Assembly: GCA_011046415.1 (NCBI GenBank)
Contig: DSAP01000185.1
Span: forward strand, 1 to 51,337
DNA: 51,337 nucleotides
Direction: 5' to 3'
Source: a bacterium
GTDB lineage: Bacteria > Zhuqueibacterota > QNDG01 > JABMRT01
Each line of letters opens with the position of its first letter. Position 1 is the first letter of the stretch. This document shows positions 18,038-26,914 of the stretch, one piece after another. Below the pieces are notes generated by a model that did no database searches, was not told where the DNA came from, and worked only from the letters and a program-made list of their open reading frames with translations. The position numbers and the translations under genes are program-made.

Positions 18038-19119
18038 CTGACCTTGAATGTGGCCAGCGTAATCAGGGCGAAGAGGATACCCACGATCCAGAAGCGGGTC
18101 ACCACTTTTTCCTCGGGCCAGCCAAGCAGTTCATAATGGTGATGGATCGGCGCCATTTTAAAAACCCGTTTGCCGCGCAGTTTGAAAGACCAGACCTGCA
18201 CGATGACGGAAAGGGCCTCGGCCATGAACACGCCGCAGACCACCGGTAGCAGCAGCTCTTTCTTGAGAAGGACGGCCATCGTGCCCATCGCGCCGCCGAG
18301 GGCCAGCGCGCCCGTATCGCCCATGAAGACCGAGGCCGGATGGCTGTTGTACCACAAAAAACCGAGGGCGGCTCCGATGAGCGCCGCACAATAAACGGTC
18401 AGCTCTCCGGAACCGCGGAAATACTGGATCTGCAGGTAGTGACTCAGCGTGGCGTGTCCGCTGACATAACTGATTCCGGCCCAGGCGAGCGTCGCGATCG
18501 CGACGAGTCCGATCGCCAGTCCGTCGAGCCCGTCGGTCAGATTCACGGCGTTCGACGTGGCCGTGATCACGAAAATCACCATGGGGATGTAGAACCAGCC
18601 GAAATTGATCATCAGATCCTTGAAGAAAGGGACGGCCGTGGACCAGCACAGCGGGCTGAAATCACCGGACAGGGTCACGGTCAGCCCGACGATGAGTCCC
18701 CAGGTAATCTGTCCCGCCAGCTTGTACCGGCCGACCAGCCCTTTCGGATATTTCTTCACCGCCTTGAGCCAGTCATCGAGGAACCCGACCCCCCCCATCC
18801 AGAGCGTCGCCCCGGTCATGAGCAGGATATAGATGTTGTTCAGCCTGGCGAAAAGAAGCACGGGAATCAGAATCGCGGGCAGGATGATCAGGCCGCCCAT
18901 GGTGGGCGTGCCCGCCTTCAGCCGATGCGTTTGGGGTCCGTCTTCGCGGATCTCCTCCCCGATCTCGCGCCGCCGCAGCCATCGCAGAATGGCGGGCCCG
19001 ATGAGGAAGGTGAAGAGCAGCGCCGCGATTGCGGCCGAGGCCGCCCGGAAGGTGATGTAGCCGAACAGATTGAACCCGAAGAAATAGACCCGCAGGGGGT
19101 ACAGCAGATGATAGAGCAT
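18034..19119 (-). CDS. mraY: MraY, phospho-MurNAc-pentapeptide transferase (lipid I synthase)
   Basis: A 361-residue polytopic inner-membrane enzyme that moves phospho-MurNAc-pentapeptide from UDP to undecaprenyl phosphate. Typical sequence features are the start MLYHLLYPL, GTPTMGGL near residue 70, NLTDGLDGLAIG with the catalytic aspartates, and MAPIHHHYELLGWPEEKVV. Length is normal. It starts 3 bases after murF and overlaps murD by 4. Confidence 0.97.
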   Translation of the reverse strand: MLYHLLYPLRVYFFGFNLFGYITFRAASAAIAALLFTFLIGPAILRWLRRREIGEEIREDGPQTHRLKAGTPTMGGLIILPAILIPVLLFARLNNIYILLMTGATLWMGGVGFLDDWLKAVKKYPKGLVGRYKLAGQITWGLIVGLTVTLSGDFSPLCWSTAVPFFKDLMINFGWFYIPMVIFVITATSNAVNLTDGLDGLAIGLVAIATLAWAGISYVSGHATLSHYLQIQYFRGSGELTVYCAALIGAALGFLWYNSHPASVFMGDTGALALGGAMGTMAVLLKKELLLPVVCGVFMAEALSVIVQVWSFKLRGKRVFKMAPIHHHYELLGWPEEKVVTRFWIVGILFALITLATFKVR

Positions 19120-19122
19120 CCC

Positions 19123-20535
19123 TCACCCCGATTCTGTTTGTGCCAGGATTTTGCCGAATAGCACGATCACCCTTTCCATCCGCATCCCCCGGCTGCCCTT
19201 CACCAGGATCCCGTCACCCGGACGGATCTCTTCGGCCAGCAGTTCCGCGATATCCGCATGGCTCCTGAAATGGCCGGCCCGTCGCAGGCCTTTCTCCCTG
19301 GCCCGGGACACCGCTTCGCGCATCAGGGGACCATAGGCGAAGAATCCGTCGAAAGACAGTCCGGCGATCCGCTCCCCCAGCCTCCGGTGTTCCGTTCCGG
19401 CGGAATCGCCCAGTTCGAGCATGTCGCCCAGGACGACGAATCGCCTTTTGAGCGACGGCATGCCGGCCAGGGTTTCCAGGGCGGCCTCTACCGAAGTGGG
19501 ATTGGCGTTGTAGGCATCGTTCAGCAAGGTGATCCCGTGAACGGCCTGGACTTGCATCCGCCGGTCGAACGCGGCATGACTTTCGAGGATTTCCCTGATC
19601 CGGACGTCCGGAATCCCGAAATAGCGGCCCACGGCGGCCGCGGCCAGCGCATTGGCGGCCTGGTGGCGTCCCGGAATCCGAAGCCGGACGGTCTCGTCGC
19701 CGAGACGGAACGCCGGACATCCCGAATCGTCGAGTCCCGCGAATTCGGCCTGGACGTCGCAGCCTTCGGAAAACCCGTAGAGTATCGTGTGATCCCGCTT
19801 CTCGTGCAGGGGACGGAGCAGGGGATCGTCGCCGTTCAGGAACGCCACGCGGTCCCTCGTCAATCCTTCGATCAGCTCGGTTTTCGCGCGCAGTACCCCG
19901 TCGAGCGATTCTAAGAATCCGATGTGTCCCTTTCCGATATTCGTGATCAGGCCGTGTGTCGGCCGGGCGATTTCGCAGAGCCGGGCGATCTCTCCGAAAT
20001 GGTTGGTGCCCATCTCGACCACGGCAATCTGTGAATCCTCCGGCCAGTTGAGAATGGAAAGCGGCACGCCGATATGGTTGTTCAGGTTGCCGAAAGACCG
20101 GGCCGTGCGGAAGGCGATGGAGAGGATGTCGGCCATCATTTCTTTGGTCGTGGTCTTGCCGTTCGACCCGGTGATCCCGATCACGGGAATCCGGAACCGG
20201 TCCCGGTACGCCGCCGCGAGTGTCTGGAACGCGGACAGCGGATCATGGGTCCGGATGACCGGCCCGCCGGCCTCTGAAGGTTGGTAGTCAGACCGGACAA
20301 GGGCCGCCGCCGCATGCTTTTTGAAGGCCAGGGGGACGAATTCATGGCCGTCGGACCGTTCCCCTTTCAGCGCGACGAAAAGATCACCCGCTTTCAGTGT
20401 CCGCGTATCGATGGACACGCCGGCAATGGGATGATCGGGCATGCCGGACCGGCTACCCAGAATCCGGGCCGCTTCCTGAAGCGTCCACCGCGTCTGACCG
20501 TTGTTAGAATGTTTGACGGATGAATTGACACCCAT
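19123..20535 (-). CDS. murF: UDP-MurNAc-tripeptide D-alanyl-D-alanine ligase MurF
   Basis: A 470-residue Mur ligase that adds D-Ala-D-Ala to complete the precursor pentapeptide. It contains SIDTRTLKAGDLFVALKGE in the N-domain, the P-loop GITGSNGKTTTKEM and the late motif LLNDAYNANPTS. The frame stays open 68 codons further upstream, but the ATG at 20535 carries GGAGGGATCGC directly upstream and gives the normal family length. The 279 bases between this start and the murE stop contain no recognisable gene and are unusually long for this otherwise tight cluster. Confidence 0.94.
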   Translation of the reverse strand: MGVNSSVKHSNNGQTRWTLQEAARILGSRSGMPDHPIAGVSIDTRTLKAGDLFVALKGERSDGHEFVPLAFKKHAAAALVRSDYQPSEAGGPVIRTHDPLSAFQTLAAAYRDRFRIPVIGITGSNGKTTTKEMMADILSIAFRTARSFGNLNNHIGVPLSILNWPEDSQIAVVEMGTNHFGEIARLCEIARPTHGLITNIGKGHIGFLESLDGVLRAKTELIEGLTRDRVAFLNGDDPLLRPLHEKRDHTILYGFSEGCDVQAEFAGLDDSGCPAFRLGDETVRLRIPGRHQAANALAAAAVGRYFGIPDVRIREILESHAAFDRRMQVQAVHGITLLNDAYNANPTSVEAALETLAGMPSLKRRFVVLGDMLELGDSAGTEHRRLGERIAGLSFDGFFAYGPLMREAVSRAREKGLRRAGHFRSHADIAELLAEEIRPGDGILVKGSRGMRMERVIVLFGKILAQTESG

Positions 20536-20814
20536 GCGATCCCTCCGTCTCAGAAGGAAAGAATGATACAGTCCCATGTTGATCGCCGCCTGCCGCGCGG
20601 CGTACCCGGTCTCAAACAAGACCTGTCGATGATGAACCGTCCCGGAAATCAATTCCATATCGAATCCATCCTGTCTGTCCAGATTGTTGCATATCTGCAC
20701 GTTGTCTCTTTCTGTCCGCCTCAACATAGAGACGGACACGTCGCCTCAAACCGTATTCACACCGACCGTTCCGTGATCCTGTCTTCAATTTTCCCCGCGC
20801 CGGTTTTGACTGTT

Positions 20815-22260
20815 TCAGGACAAATACGCTTCGGCCACCTCACGATCATCGAAGAGATACCGCACCCCGCCGATCTCCTGATAGGATTCATGTCCCTTCC
20901 CCGCGATGATCACCGTATCCCCCCCCCGCGCCGCATCCAGCGCGGCGTGAATCGCCGCACGCCGGTCAGGGACCACCGTACGGGAAACCGGACCGGTCAT
21001 GCCTTTAATAATATCCCGGAGAATCGCCTCCGGATCTTCGGTGCGCGGATTATCGGAGGTCACGAAAACCCGGTCGGACAATTCCGAAGCGATGCGGCCC
21101 ATGACCGGGCGTTTGCCCCGGTCCCGGTCGCCTCCGCACCCGAAGACCATGATGAGCCGTCCGGCCGTGAAGGCCCGCGCCGTCTTCAGGACGTTCTCGA
21201 GCGCATCGGGTGTGTGTGCGTAATCGACCACGATGCGGAATCCGGCCGGGGCGGTCCATCCTTCCATCCGACCCGGAATCCTTCCGACGGCCCGGATGCC
21301 TTCGGCCACGCATCGGGGATCGTATCCGTGCGCCAGGGCGGCCGCGGCCACGCCTGCGGCGTTATACACGTTAAAGCGCCCCCAGAGCGGCGTGAAGAAC
21401 GGAAAGGGTCCGGACGGCGTCCCGAGGGAAAATCCCGATCCGGCTTCACTCTCGCGGATGTTTCGGATCCGATACTCCGCCTCTTCACAGGCGATTCCAA
21501 ACCGGACGACCGGCCCGTTTGCGGAACGGATCATGGTCTCCGACCCGGGATCGTCACCGTTTACCACCCCGATTCCGTTTCGGATCATGCCGAAAAGCCT
21601 GGATTTCGCCTCGGCATAGGCCTCGATCGTGCCGTGATAATCCAGATGATCGTGCGTCAGGTTCGTGAAGATGGCCGTTCGGAACGGAATCCCGTCGACA
21701 CGCCGCAGATCCAGTGCGTGCGAGGAGACCTCCATGGCGACCGTCCGGACCCCTTCCCGGGCCATGCGGTCGAACAGCCTCTGGATGTCGATCGCGTCCG
21801 GAGTCGTCCGGACCGCGGTTTCTTCATGACCTTTCCAGCGGTACCGGACCGTGCCGATCAGTCCCGGCTCGAAGCCGCAATGACGGAGCACGGACTCCAT
21901 GAGATAGGCGGAGGTCGTCTTGCCGTTGGTGCCCGTGATGCCGTGTACGCCGAGCCGTTCCGCTGGAAAATCGAAGAACCGCGCCGCGATCAGCGCCTGA
22001 ATCCCGCGCGTATCCGGCACGCGGATGAAGAGGGCGCCCGGACCGACCGCCTGTTTCTCGGATACGATGACGGAAGCGCCCCTTTCGAGGGCGTCGGGAA
22101 TGTAATCATGGCCGTCCGTCTCGAATCCCGGAATCGCGATGAACAGTATGCCGGGTCCGGCCTGCCGTGAATCGGAAACAACATCCGTAACTTCGGCATC
22201 CCAGTTCACGGAACCGTCGAGCGGTATCAATCCTTCAAACAATTTGCGTAACGTCTTCAT
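20815..22260 (-). CDS. murE: MurE, UDP-MurNAc-dipeptide diaminopimelate ligase
   Basis: A 481-residue Mur ligase that adds the third stem-peptide residue. The P-loop GTNGKTT is at residues 110-116, NLTHDHLDYHG near 200 and DYAHTPDALENVL near 346. The substrate-defining motif is DNPR at 403-406, as in ligases that use meso-diaminopimelate; lysine enzymes differ here. This indicates mDAP-type peptidoglycan. It follows ftsI after 125 bases. Confidence 0.96.
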   Translation of the reverse strand: MKTLRKLFEGLIPLDGSVNWDAEVTDVVSDSRQAGPGILFIAIPGFETDGHDYIPDALERGASVIVSEKQAVGPGALFIRVPDTRGIQALIAARFFDFPAERLGVHGITGTNGKTTSAYLMESVLRHCGFEPGLIGTVRYRWKGHEETAVRTTPDAIDIQRLFDRMAREGVRTVAMEVSSHALDLRRVDGIPFRTAIFTNLTHDHLDYHGTIEAYAEAKSRLFGMIRNGIGVVNGDDPGSETMIRSANGPVVRFGIACEEAEYRIRNIRESEAGSGFSLGTPSGPFPFFTPLWGRFNVYNAAGVAAAALAHGYDPRCVAEGIRAVGRIPGRMEGWTAPAGFRIVVDYAHTPDALENVLKTARAFTAGRLIMVFGCGGDRDRGKRPVMGRIASELSDRVFVTSDNPRTEDPEAILRDIIKGMTGPVSRTVVPDRRAAIHAALDAARGGDTVIIAGKGHESYQEIGGVRYLFDDREVAEAYLS

Positions 22261-22385
22261 GCCGGCCGTTTATTTTATTTTCACCCTATCTCAGACAGCC
22301 AATACCTTTATGGTTTGGACAGGACATACCGGATTGTTTTTCCTTTCACCGTAACCCTGTTCCATCCCATTTTCGTATCCCCGTG

Positions 22386-24410
22386 TCATGGACCACACCG
22401 GATCCGGCAAACCAGACCCGGATTAATCCGGGTGCCGGCCCTGGGTTCCTGGGATATCACCCGTCCGCTGCCTTCCGCCTCGACGGCGATTCCGCCGCTG
22501 CCGCACAGTTTCATGGCCTCTCTCAGGCTCATGCCGATCAGATTCGGAACGTGATATTCAGAGACGGCGCGGCTCTCCAATGCCGCGGGATAATATCCGC
22601 CGGCCTCCGGCGACCGGGTTCCGGAACCGGAAACCGGCGCGGACGTGAATGCAAACAACCTGTCGCGGCGTTTGCGAACGGGTTCACTTTCGTGATAACG
22701 GGGTCGGACAGGGAGACTCACGATCCGGTCGACCATTCGTGAGAAAATCGGCGCCGCCGACCGGGACGCCCAGTACTGTTCCCGGGGTTCATCCAGCACC
22801 ACGACCAGCACATATTGGGGGACATCGGCCGGCCAGAACCCGACAAATGAACTGACATGGATGCCCGGCGTGTATCCCCTGACCCCGGGAGATGACTTCT
22901 CGGCGGTTCCCGTCTTCCCCGCGACCGACACCCCATCCACGGCGGCGAGTCTCCCGAGGCCCCGGCTGACCGTCTTCTCGAGGATGACCCGGAGTTCGGC
23001 GGAGGTTTTCTCTGAAATGACCCGGCGGATAACCTTCGGCCGGCCGGTCAGATGAACGCTTCCGTCGGTCCTGAGTATGGAACGTATCAGATAAGGCTTG
23101 ACCAGTTCGCCGCCATTGGCCACAACGGCCGTCATACATGCCATCTGCAGGGCGGACACCGACAGTCCCTGGCCGAAAGCGATGGTCGCCGTGCCGAAAT
23201 CATCCCAACGGTACACCGGGGCCAAAATGCCGGGCACTTCACGCGGGAGATCGATTCCGGTCCGCGTGCCGAATCCGAAATTGCGCACGTACTGGCACAG
23301 TTTCTCCTTCCCCATTTTTTTGGCAATCTTCACCATGCCGATATTGGAGGACAGCTCCATGACTTCCGAGAAAGTGAGCCATTCGTACCTTTCGTTGCGG
23401 TCATGGATGGTATGGGAGCCGACCCGGTACACCCCTTTCTCGCAATAAATCAGGGCGTTCGATTCGAAAAGTCTCTCCTCGAGCGCCGCGGCCGCCGCCA
23501 CAATCTTGAACGTAGAACCCGGTTCGAAATCCCATTGTACGGCCCGATTCTCGACATACTCCTCATAACTCAGTTTGTCTGTATCCGGACGATTCGCCCA
23601 GACGGTCGCCATGGCGATGATTTCTCCCGTATAGGGATCCATCATCACGGCGCATCCGTTCTGCGCCTTATAGGTCTTGATCCCGTTCTGGAGTTCTTCC
23701 TCGAGGATCGATTGGCAGGCATGATCGAGCGTCAGCACGAGATGATGACCGTCGGTCGGCGGTTCAGAGGGCAATTCGAGAGAAGAGAAACTCTGATTAT
23801 GGGCGTCCCGCTGATAGAAGGCCCATCCGTCCGCGCCGCGGAGGTACCGGTCGCAAGCCTGTTCGACTCCGCCGATGGATTTCTGACGCGAATCGATCAC
23901 CCCGATCACCTGTCGCGCCAATGTGCCGTAAGGACGGATCCGTCTCGGTTCTTTCTCCAGGATCAAACCCTCGATCTTCTCTTCGGTAAGCCTGCGGAGT
24001 TCGAGATCCGTCAATCCCCGTTTCACATAGACAAACCGTTTGCCGTCCGATTTTTGGATGAGGTCAAGATACTGTTTTGGGCTACCGCCGAGTATGTCGG
24101 CCAGGACATCGGCCGCCGCATTCACATCCGCAATCAACCTCTGATCGAAAGCGAGATGGTAAACCGTTTGGTCCATGGCAAGGACATCCAGATTCCGATC
24201 ATAGATCTGTCCGCGTTCGGCCGGCATCGGAATCCTTTTCTGATGTTGCTGTGCCGCTTTCTCGATCCAGGGACTGCGGTCGATGACTTGAATGGTAAAG
24301 GACCGGAACAGAATCATCAGAATACCCAGGAAGAAGACCGCGACGAGCTGATGCAATCGTCCCACGGAAACGTGCCGTAACGTTCTGCGGCGCGTGTGTC
24401 GGTACTCCAT
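22386..24410 (-). CDS. ftsI: FtsI-type class B penicillin-binding protein with one PASTA domain
   Basis: A 674-residue bitopic membrane transpeptidase. One membrane helix (about residues 20-42) precedes the pedestal domain and the transpeptidase domain with GSTFK (catalytic S299), SSN at 354-356 and KTGT starting at K499. A C-terminal PASTA domain occupies about residues 615-674 (VPNLIGMSLREAMKL onwards). FtsI crosslinks septal peptidoglycan as partner of FtsW. The PASTA tail resembles SpoVD and Pbp2x more than E. coli FtsI; similar forms occur in many non-proteobacterial diderms. It begins 56 bases after ftsL. Confidence 0.95.
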   Translation of the reverse strand: MEYRHTRRRTLRHVSVGRLHQLVAVFFLGILMILFRSFTIQVIDRSPWIEKAAQQHQKRIPMPAERGQIYDRNLDVLAMDQTVYHLAFDQRLIADVNAAADVLADILGGSPKQYLDLIQKSDGKRFVYVKRGLTDLELRRLTEEKIEGLILEKEPRRIRPYGTLARQVIGVIDSRQKSIGGVEQACDRYLRGADGWAFYQRDAHNQSFSSLELPSEPPTDGHHLVLTLDHACQSILEEELQNGIKTYKAQNGCAVMMDPYTGEIIAMATVWANRPDTDKLSYEEYVENRAVQWDFEPGSTFKIVAAAAALEERLFESNALIYCEKGVYRVGSHTIHDRNERYEWLTFSEVMELSSNIGMVKIAKKMGKEKLCQYVRNFGFGTRTGIDLPREVPGILAPVYRWDDFGTATIAFGQGLSVSALQMACMTAVVANGGELVKPYLIRSILRTDGSVHLTGRPKVIRRVISEKTSAELRVILEKTVSRGLGRLAAVDGVSVAGKTGTAEKSSPGVRGYTPGIHVSSFVGFWPADVPQYVLVVVLDEPREQYWASRSAAPIFSRMVDRIVSLPVRPRYHESEPVRKRRDRLFAFTSAPVSGSGTRSPEAGGYYPAALESRAVSEYHVPNLIGMSLREAMKLCGSGGIAVEAEGSGRVISQEPRAGTRINPGLVCRIRCGP

Positions 24411-24466
24411 GACGGGTTCCCCGGGTTAAACTGTGATTCCCTCACGACGCATCGGGAGGGTCAAAA

Positions 24467-24868
24467 TCAATGATCGAGACGCAACGGCTGAAACCCGGCC
24501 TGATGCCATCCGGAACGTGACATCACCGTATAAACAGACAATCCGGAGAGATCGACGGGCAGTTCGCCGATGTCGCGGCTGCGTACGGAGACAAGCCCCT
24601 GATTCCGGGCGAGTCGTGATATGCGTTCATAACTCCTCAGTCCGTTCAGTTGAATCCTCAAATCACCGGTCTTTTGCTCCAGGAAAATTTTCTCCTGCCT
24701 GAGACGGTCCGTCTCACGCAACACTTCTTCGATCTGGACCCTTGCCCCCAGATGCAGGACGACCAGTACAAATCCCGAGAGGGTCAGCAGGATGACGGCT
24801 CCGTTCCCTGCGTTTTTACGCGGCGAAACGGCTTTGCGCCGAACGGGTGTTCTCTTCTGCCGGCGCAT
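24467..24868 (-). CDS. ftsL: FtsL-like septum protein
   Basis: A 133-residue bitopic protein: a very basic N-terminus (about residues 1-20), one membrane helix (GAVILLTLSGFVLVVLHLG), then a coiled coil with heptad leucines (about residues 45-80). This layout, and its place between rsmH and ftsI, identify it as FtsL, which forms a complex with FtsQ and FtsB and activates FtsW-FtsI. A GTG at 24877 overlaps the rsmH stop, but the ATG at 24868 is better placed relative to the GGGGAGG site, about 9 bases upstream. Sequence conservation of FtsL is low, so the call rests on architecture and position. Confidence 0.82.
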   Translation of the reverse strand: MRRQKRTPVRRKAVSPRKNAGNGAVILLTLSGFVLVVLHLGARVQIEEVLRETDRLRQEKIFLEQKTGDLRIQLNGLRSYERISRLARNQGLVSVRSRDIGELPVDLSGLSVYTVMSRSGWHQAGFQPLRLDH

Positions 24869-24873
24869 CGGAT

Positions 24874-25821
24874 TCACCCTCCCCTTTTCTCGGCGGCGCG
24901 CAGGACGGCGCTTCGCGCACGCGGATTCTTTCGGATTTCGGATTCCGAAGCACGGATGCCCCGGGGTGTCAAACTCCTGAAATCGAACCGTTTTTGTCCG
25001 AAAGCGAGTTCCGACCGGGTAAAAGACGGTTCTTCGCCCCGGAAATACCGTTTGACGACTCGGGATTCGAGCCCGTGATACATGATCACCGCCACGCGTC
25101 CGCCGGTTTTAAGAGAGGGATAGATTTTGACGAGACAGTCTGCGAGCTCCTCCATTTCCCCGTTTACGGCGATGCGGAGCGCCTGAAATATCCGCGAAAG
25201 CGATTTGATGTGCCAACGTGCAGGAGTGCATGCCCTGACCGCATCCGCGAGATCGGTCGTGGATTCCAGTGGCGTTTTTTCCCGCATATACACGATCCGT
25301 CTGGCGATTTGACGTGATTTTTTCTCTTCTCCGAATACAAAAAATAAATCGGACAACTTCTTTTCCGGCCAGCCGTTCACGATATCCGCCGCGGTCAGGC
25401 CGCTCCGCCCATCCATACGCATGTCGAGCGGCCCCTCTTTGGAATAACTGAATCCCCGCCGGGCCGCATCGATTTGACGGGAAGAGACACCGAGATCGAG
25501 CAGGAGTCCGTCGATGCGGCGAATGGAAAGTGTGTCGAGGACGGCGTCGATCCGTCCGAACCGGTCATGGATACAGCACAGGCGGTCCCCGAAACGGGAA
25601 AGCCGTTTTCGCGCGGAATCGATGGCCTCCGCGTCCCGGTCGATGCCGATGACCCGCCCGTCCTCCGACAGCCTTTCGAGCAGGGCCTCGCTGTGTCCGC
25701 CCCCCCCGAGCGTCCCGTCCACATAGACACCGGACGTGTCGTTGACCACACAGCCGACGGCTTCCTCCCGGAGAACAGGAACATGATATTCGTTTTCCGG
25801 AATATTCTGCGTGATGCTCAT
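24874..25821 (-). CDS. rsmH: RsmH (MraW), 16S rRNA C1402 N4-methyltransferase
   Basis: A 315-residue SAM-dependent methyltransferase that methylates the N4 of C1402 in 16S rRNA. The N-terminus EYHVPVLREEAV is a family hallmark, and the SAM-binding DGTLGGGGHS is at residues 35-44. Further blocks are GLLLDLGVSSRQIDAARRGFSY and the C-terminal SLTPRGIRASESEIRKNPRARSA. The frame is open 43 codons further upstream to a TTG. I chose the ATG at 25821 because it gives the usual N-terminus and length; the ribosome site there is weak, so an ATG at 25887 cannot be excluded. Confidence 0.95.
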   Translation of the reverse strand: MSITQNIPENEYHVPVLREEAVGCVVNDTSGVYVDGTLGGGGHSEALLERLSEDGRVIGIDRDAEAIDSARKRLSRFGDRLCCIHDRFGRIDAVLDTLSIRRIDGLLLDLGVSSRQIDAARRGFSYSKEGPLDMRMDGRSGLTAADIVNGWPEKKLSDLFFVFGEEKKSRQIARRIVYMREKTPLESTTDLADAVRACTPARWHIKSLSRIFQALRIAVNGEMEELADCLVKIYPSLKTGGRVAVIMYHGLESRVVKRYFRGEEPSFTRSELAFGQKRFDFRSLTPRGIRASESEIRKNPRARSAVLRAAEKRGG

Positions 25822-25973
25822 GACACGCACCCGATCCGTTCGGCCGGACAGGAGAGGACTGAACAATCTTTCAACCCGGAAATCCATACCGCATCCCGGC
25901 GACCCGCCTGCGGTCGGACCGGCTTCCCCTTGCTGTTTCCCCTGCCCCAAGATTTCATGGCCGATTTTTCCGG

Positions 25974-26405
25974 CTAAATATATTTTTTAAACGTCTCGGG
26001 ATTCCAGAGTTCGATCCGGTTTCCCATGCCGACGATCAGCACCTCGTTCTCGATACCCGCATGCTCAATGTGTTCTTTAGGAACGACGATACGGCCCTGC
26101 TGGTCACATCGTACCGGCTGGGCGAATGACATCACGCGCCTTGAAAGCTTGAGTTGATCTTCGTCTACGTTGCCCATAAGCGGATTACTGATCGACCCCA
26201 TTTTATCCATTTCCACCTTGAATTCCGACCTCGGATAGACGTACAGACAGGGTTCGGTGCCGTATGTGATGTGAAAAAAAAGATTGTCGTGCGAATCGGA
26301 TCCGTCCTCGCGTTTTTCCTGAAGCTGTATCCGGAACGGCGCGGGAATGTTCACCCGTCCCTTCGCATCGAATGTGTATTTGAATTGTCCGCTGAAGACC
26401 GGCAC
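25974..26405 (-). CDS. mraZ: MraZ transcriptional regulator
   Basis: A 143-residue protein with two AbrB-like swapped-hairpin domains. The first starts FSGQFKYTFDAKGRVNIP and the second contains QPVRCDQQGRIVVPKEHIEHAG; both carry the D-x-(K/Q)-G-R-(V/I)-x-(I/V)-P signature. MraZ forms ring oligomers that bind short direct repeats upstream of its own gene and regulate the dcw operon. The start is a GTG with GGAGA 6 bases upstream. The four phased repeats just upstream (26451-26490) are the likely binding site. First gene of the cluster. Confidence 0.96.
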   Translation of the reverse strand: MPVFSGQFKYTFDAKGRVNIPAPFRIQLQEKREDGSDSHDNLFFHITYGTEPCLYVYPRSEFKVEMDKMGSISNPLMGNVDEDQLKLSRRVMSFAQPVRCDQQGRIVVPKEHIEHAGIENEVLIVGMGNRIELWNPETFKKYI

Positions 26406-26450
26406 GACGCTCTCCGTTACGCTCAGGATACGAAATTCCCCGCACCCCTC

Positions 26451-26490
26451 TTAAGGAATATTCAGGGATGCTAAGGGAAATTAAGGTTTA
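26451..26490 (-). promoter_or_regulatory. Four decamer direct repeats, probable MraZ operator
   Basis: Read on the plus strand, four consecutive ten-base units align without gaps: TTAAGGAATA, TTCAGGGATG, CTAAGGGAAA and TTAAGGTTTA. The core AGG recurs at 26454, 26464, 26474 and 26484, so the period is exactly 10 bp. In E. coli, MraZ binds TGGGN repeats separated by 5 bases, the same 10-bp phasing. The array overlaps the proposed dcw -10 element and the start of the transcript, a position suited to autorepression. Binding is inferred. Confidence 0.65.
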
Positions 26491-26506
26491 AACACGTGAA
26501 AGTCAA
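26478..26506 (-). promoter_or_regulatory. Probable dcw operon promoter
   Basis: On the minus strand a good -35 element TTGACT (26501-26506) is followed by 17 bases and a poor -10 TAATTT (26478-26483). It lies about 75 bases upstream of the mraZ start and is overlapped by the decamer repeats. The weak -10 would suit a regulated promoter. The rest of 26507-26680 shows no gene. Confidence 0.5.
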
Positions 26507-26543
26507 GAAAAAAAAGGGAAATCGGAAAAAAATGGGATGTTCA

Positions 26544-26562
26544 GGATTTCTGATTCCTGATT
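26544..26562. repeat. Intergenic 19-base repeat, copy 1
   Basis: The 19 bases GGATTTCTGATTCCTGATT occur here and again at 49229-49247, both times in a non-coding gap. Here it lies between mraZ and the divergent lipoprotein gene. Nature unknown. Confidence 0.6.
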
Positions 26563-26682
26563 CTGTCATCGTCCTCCTTTTCCCATTTTATCCATACCGG
26601 AATCACACTCATTATGAATCTCGTCAGGAAAGTCCATACTCGTCAATCTGTATCAATTCGGAACGGAAAAAGCCGTTTCCCC

Positions 26683-26711
26683 TTGACAATGATGTTTCAA
26701 ATCTGTAACGT
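26683..26711 (+). promoter_or_regulatory. Probable promoter of the lipoprotein gene
   Basis: A consensus -35 TTGACA (26683-26688) is followed after 17 bases by TAACGT (26706-26711), a weak -10. It points away from the dcw cluster towards the lipoprotein gene whose start I place at 26915. Confidence 0.45.
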
Positions 26712-26914
26712 TCAGTGATTAACGATTTGGAATGTACCTGTTTTTCAGAATCCCGGCCTTTTTTACCAGGAGCCAAGGAAAGGGATTCACGATCGTTTTT
26801 CAGATTACATATTCCCGGAACATAATAAATTCATGGCAAGACCCGTCCGGCCTTCTGAAAAGAACCGCCGCCCGGCAGGCAGGCGGTGCGCCATTCAAAG
26901 AAAAAGGTTCTGTC

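Noticed and set aside
20536-20739. A 68-residue N-terminal extension for MurF
   Set aside because: The extra residues match no Mur ligase, and a strong ribosome site stands at the internal ATG at 20535.
20563-22170. A 535-codon plus-strand open frame opposite murE
   Set aside because: murE is complete and conserved on the minus strand; the antisense product has no family features.
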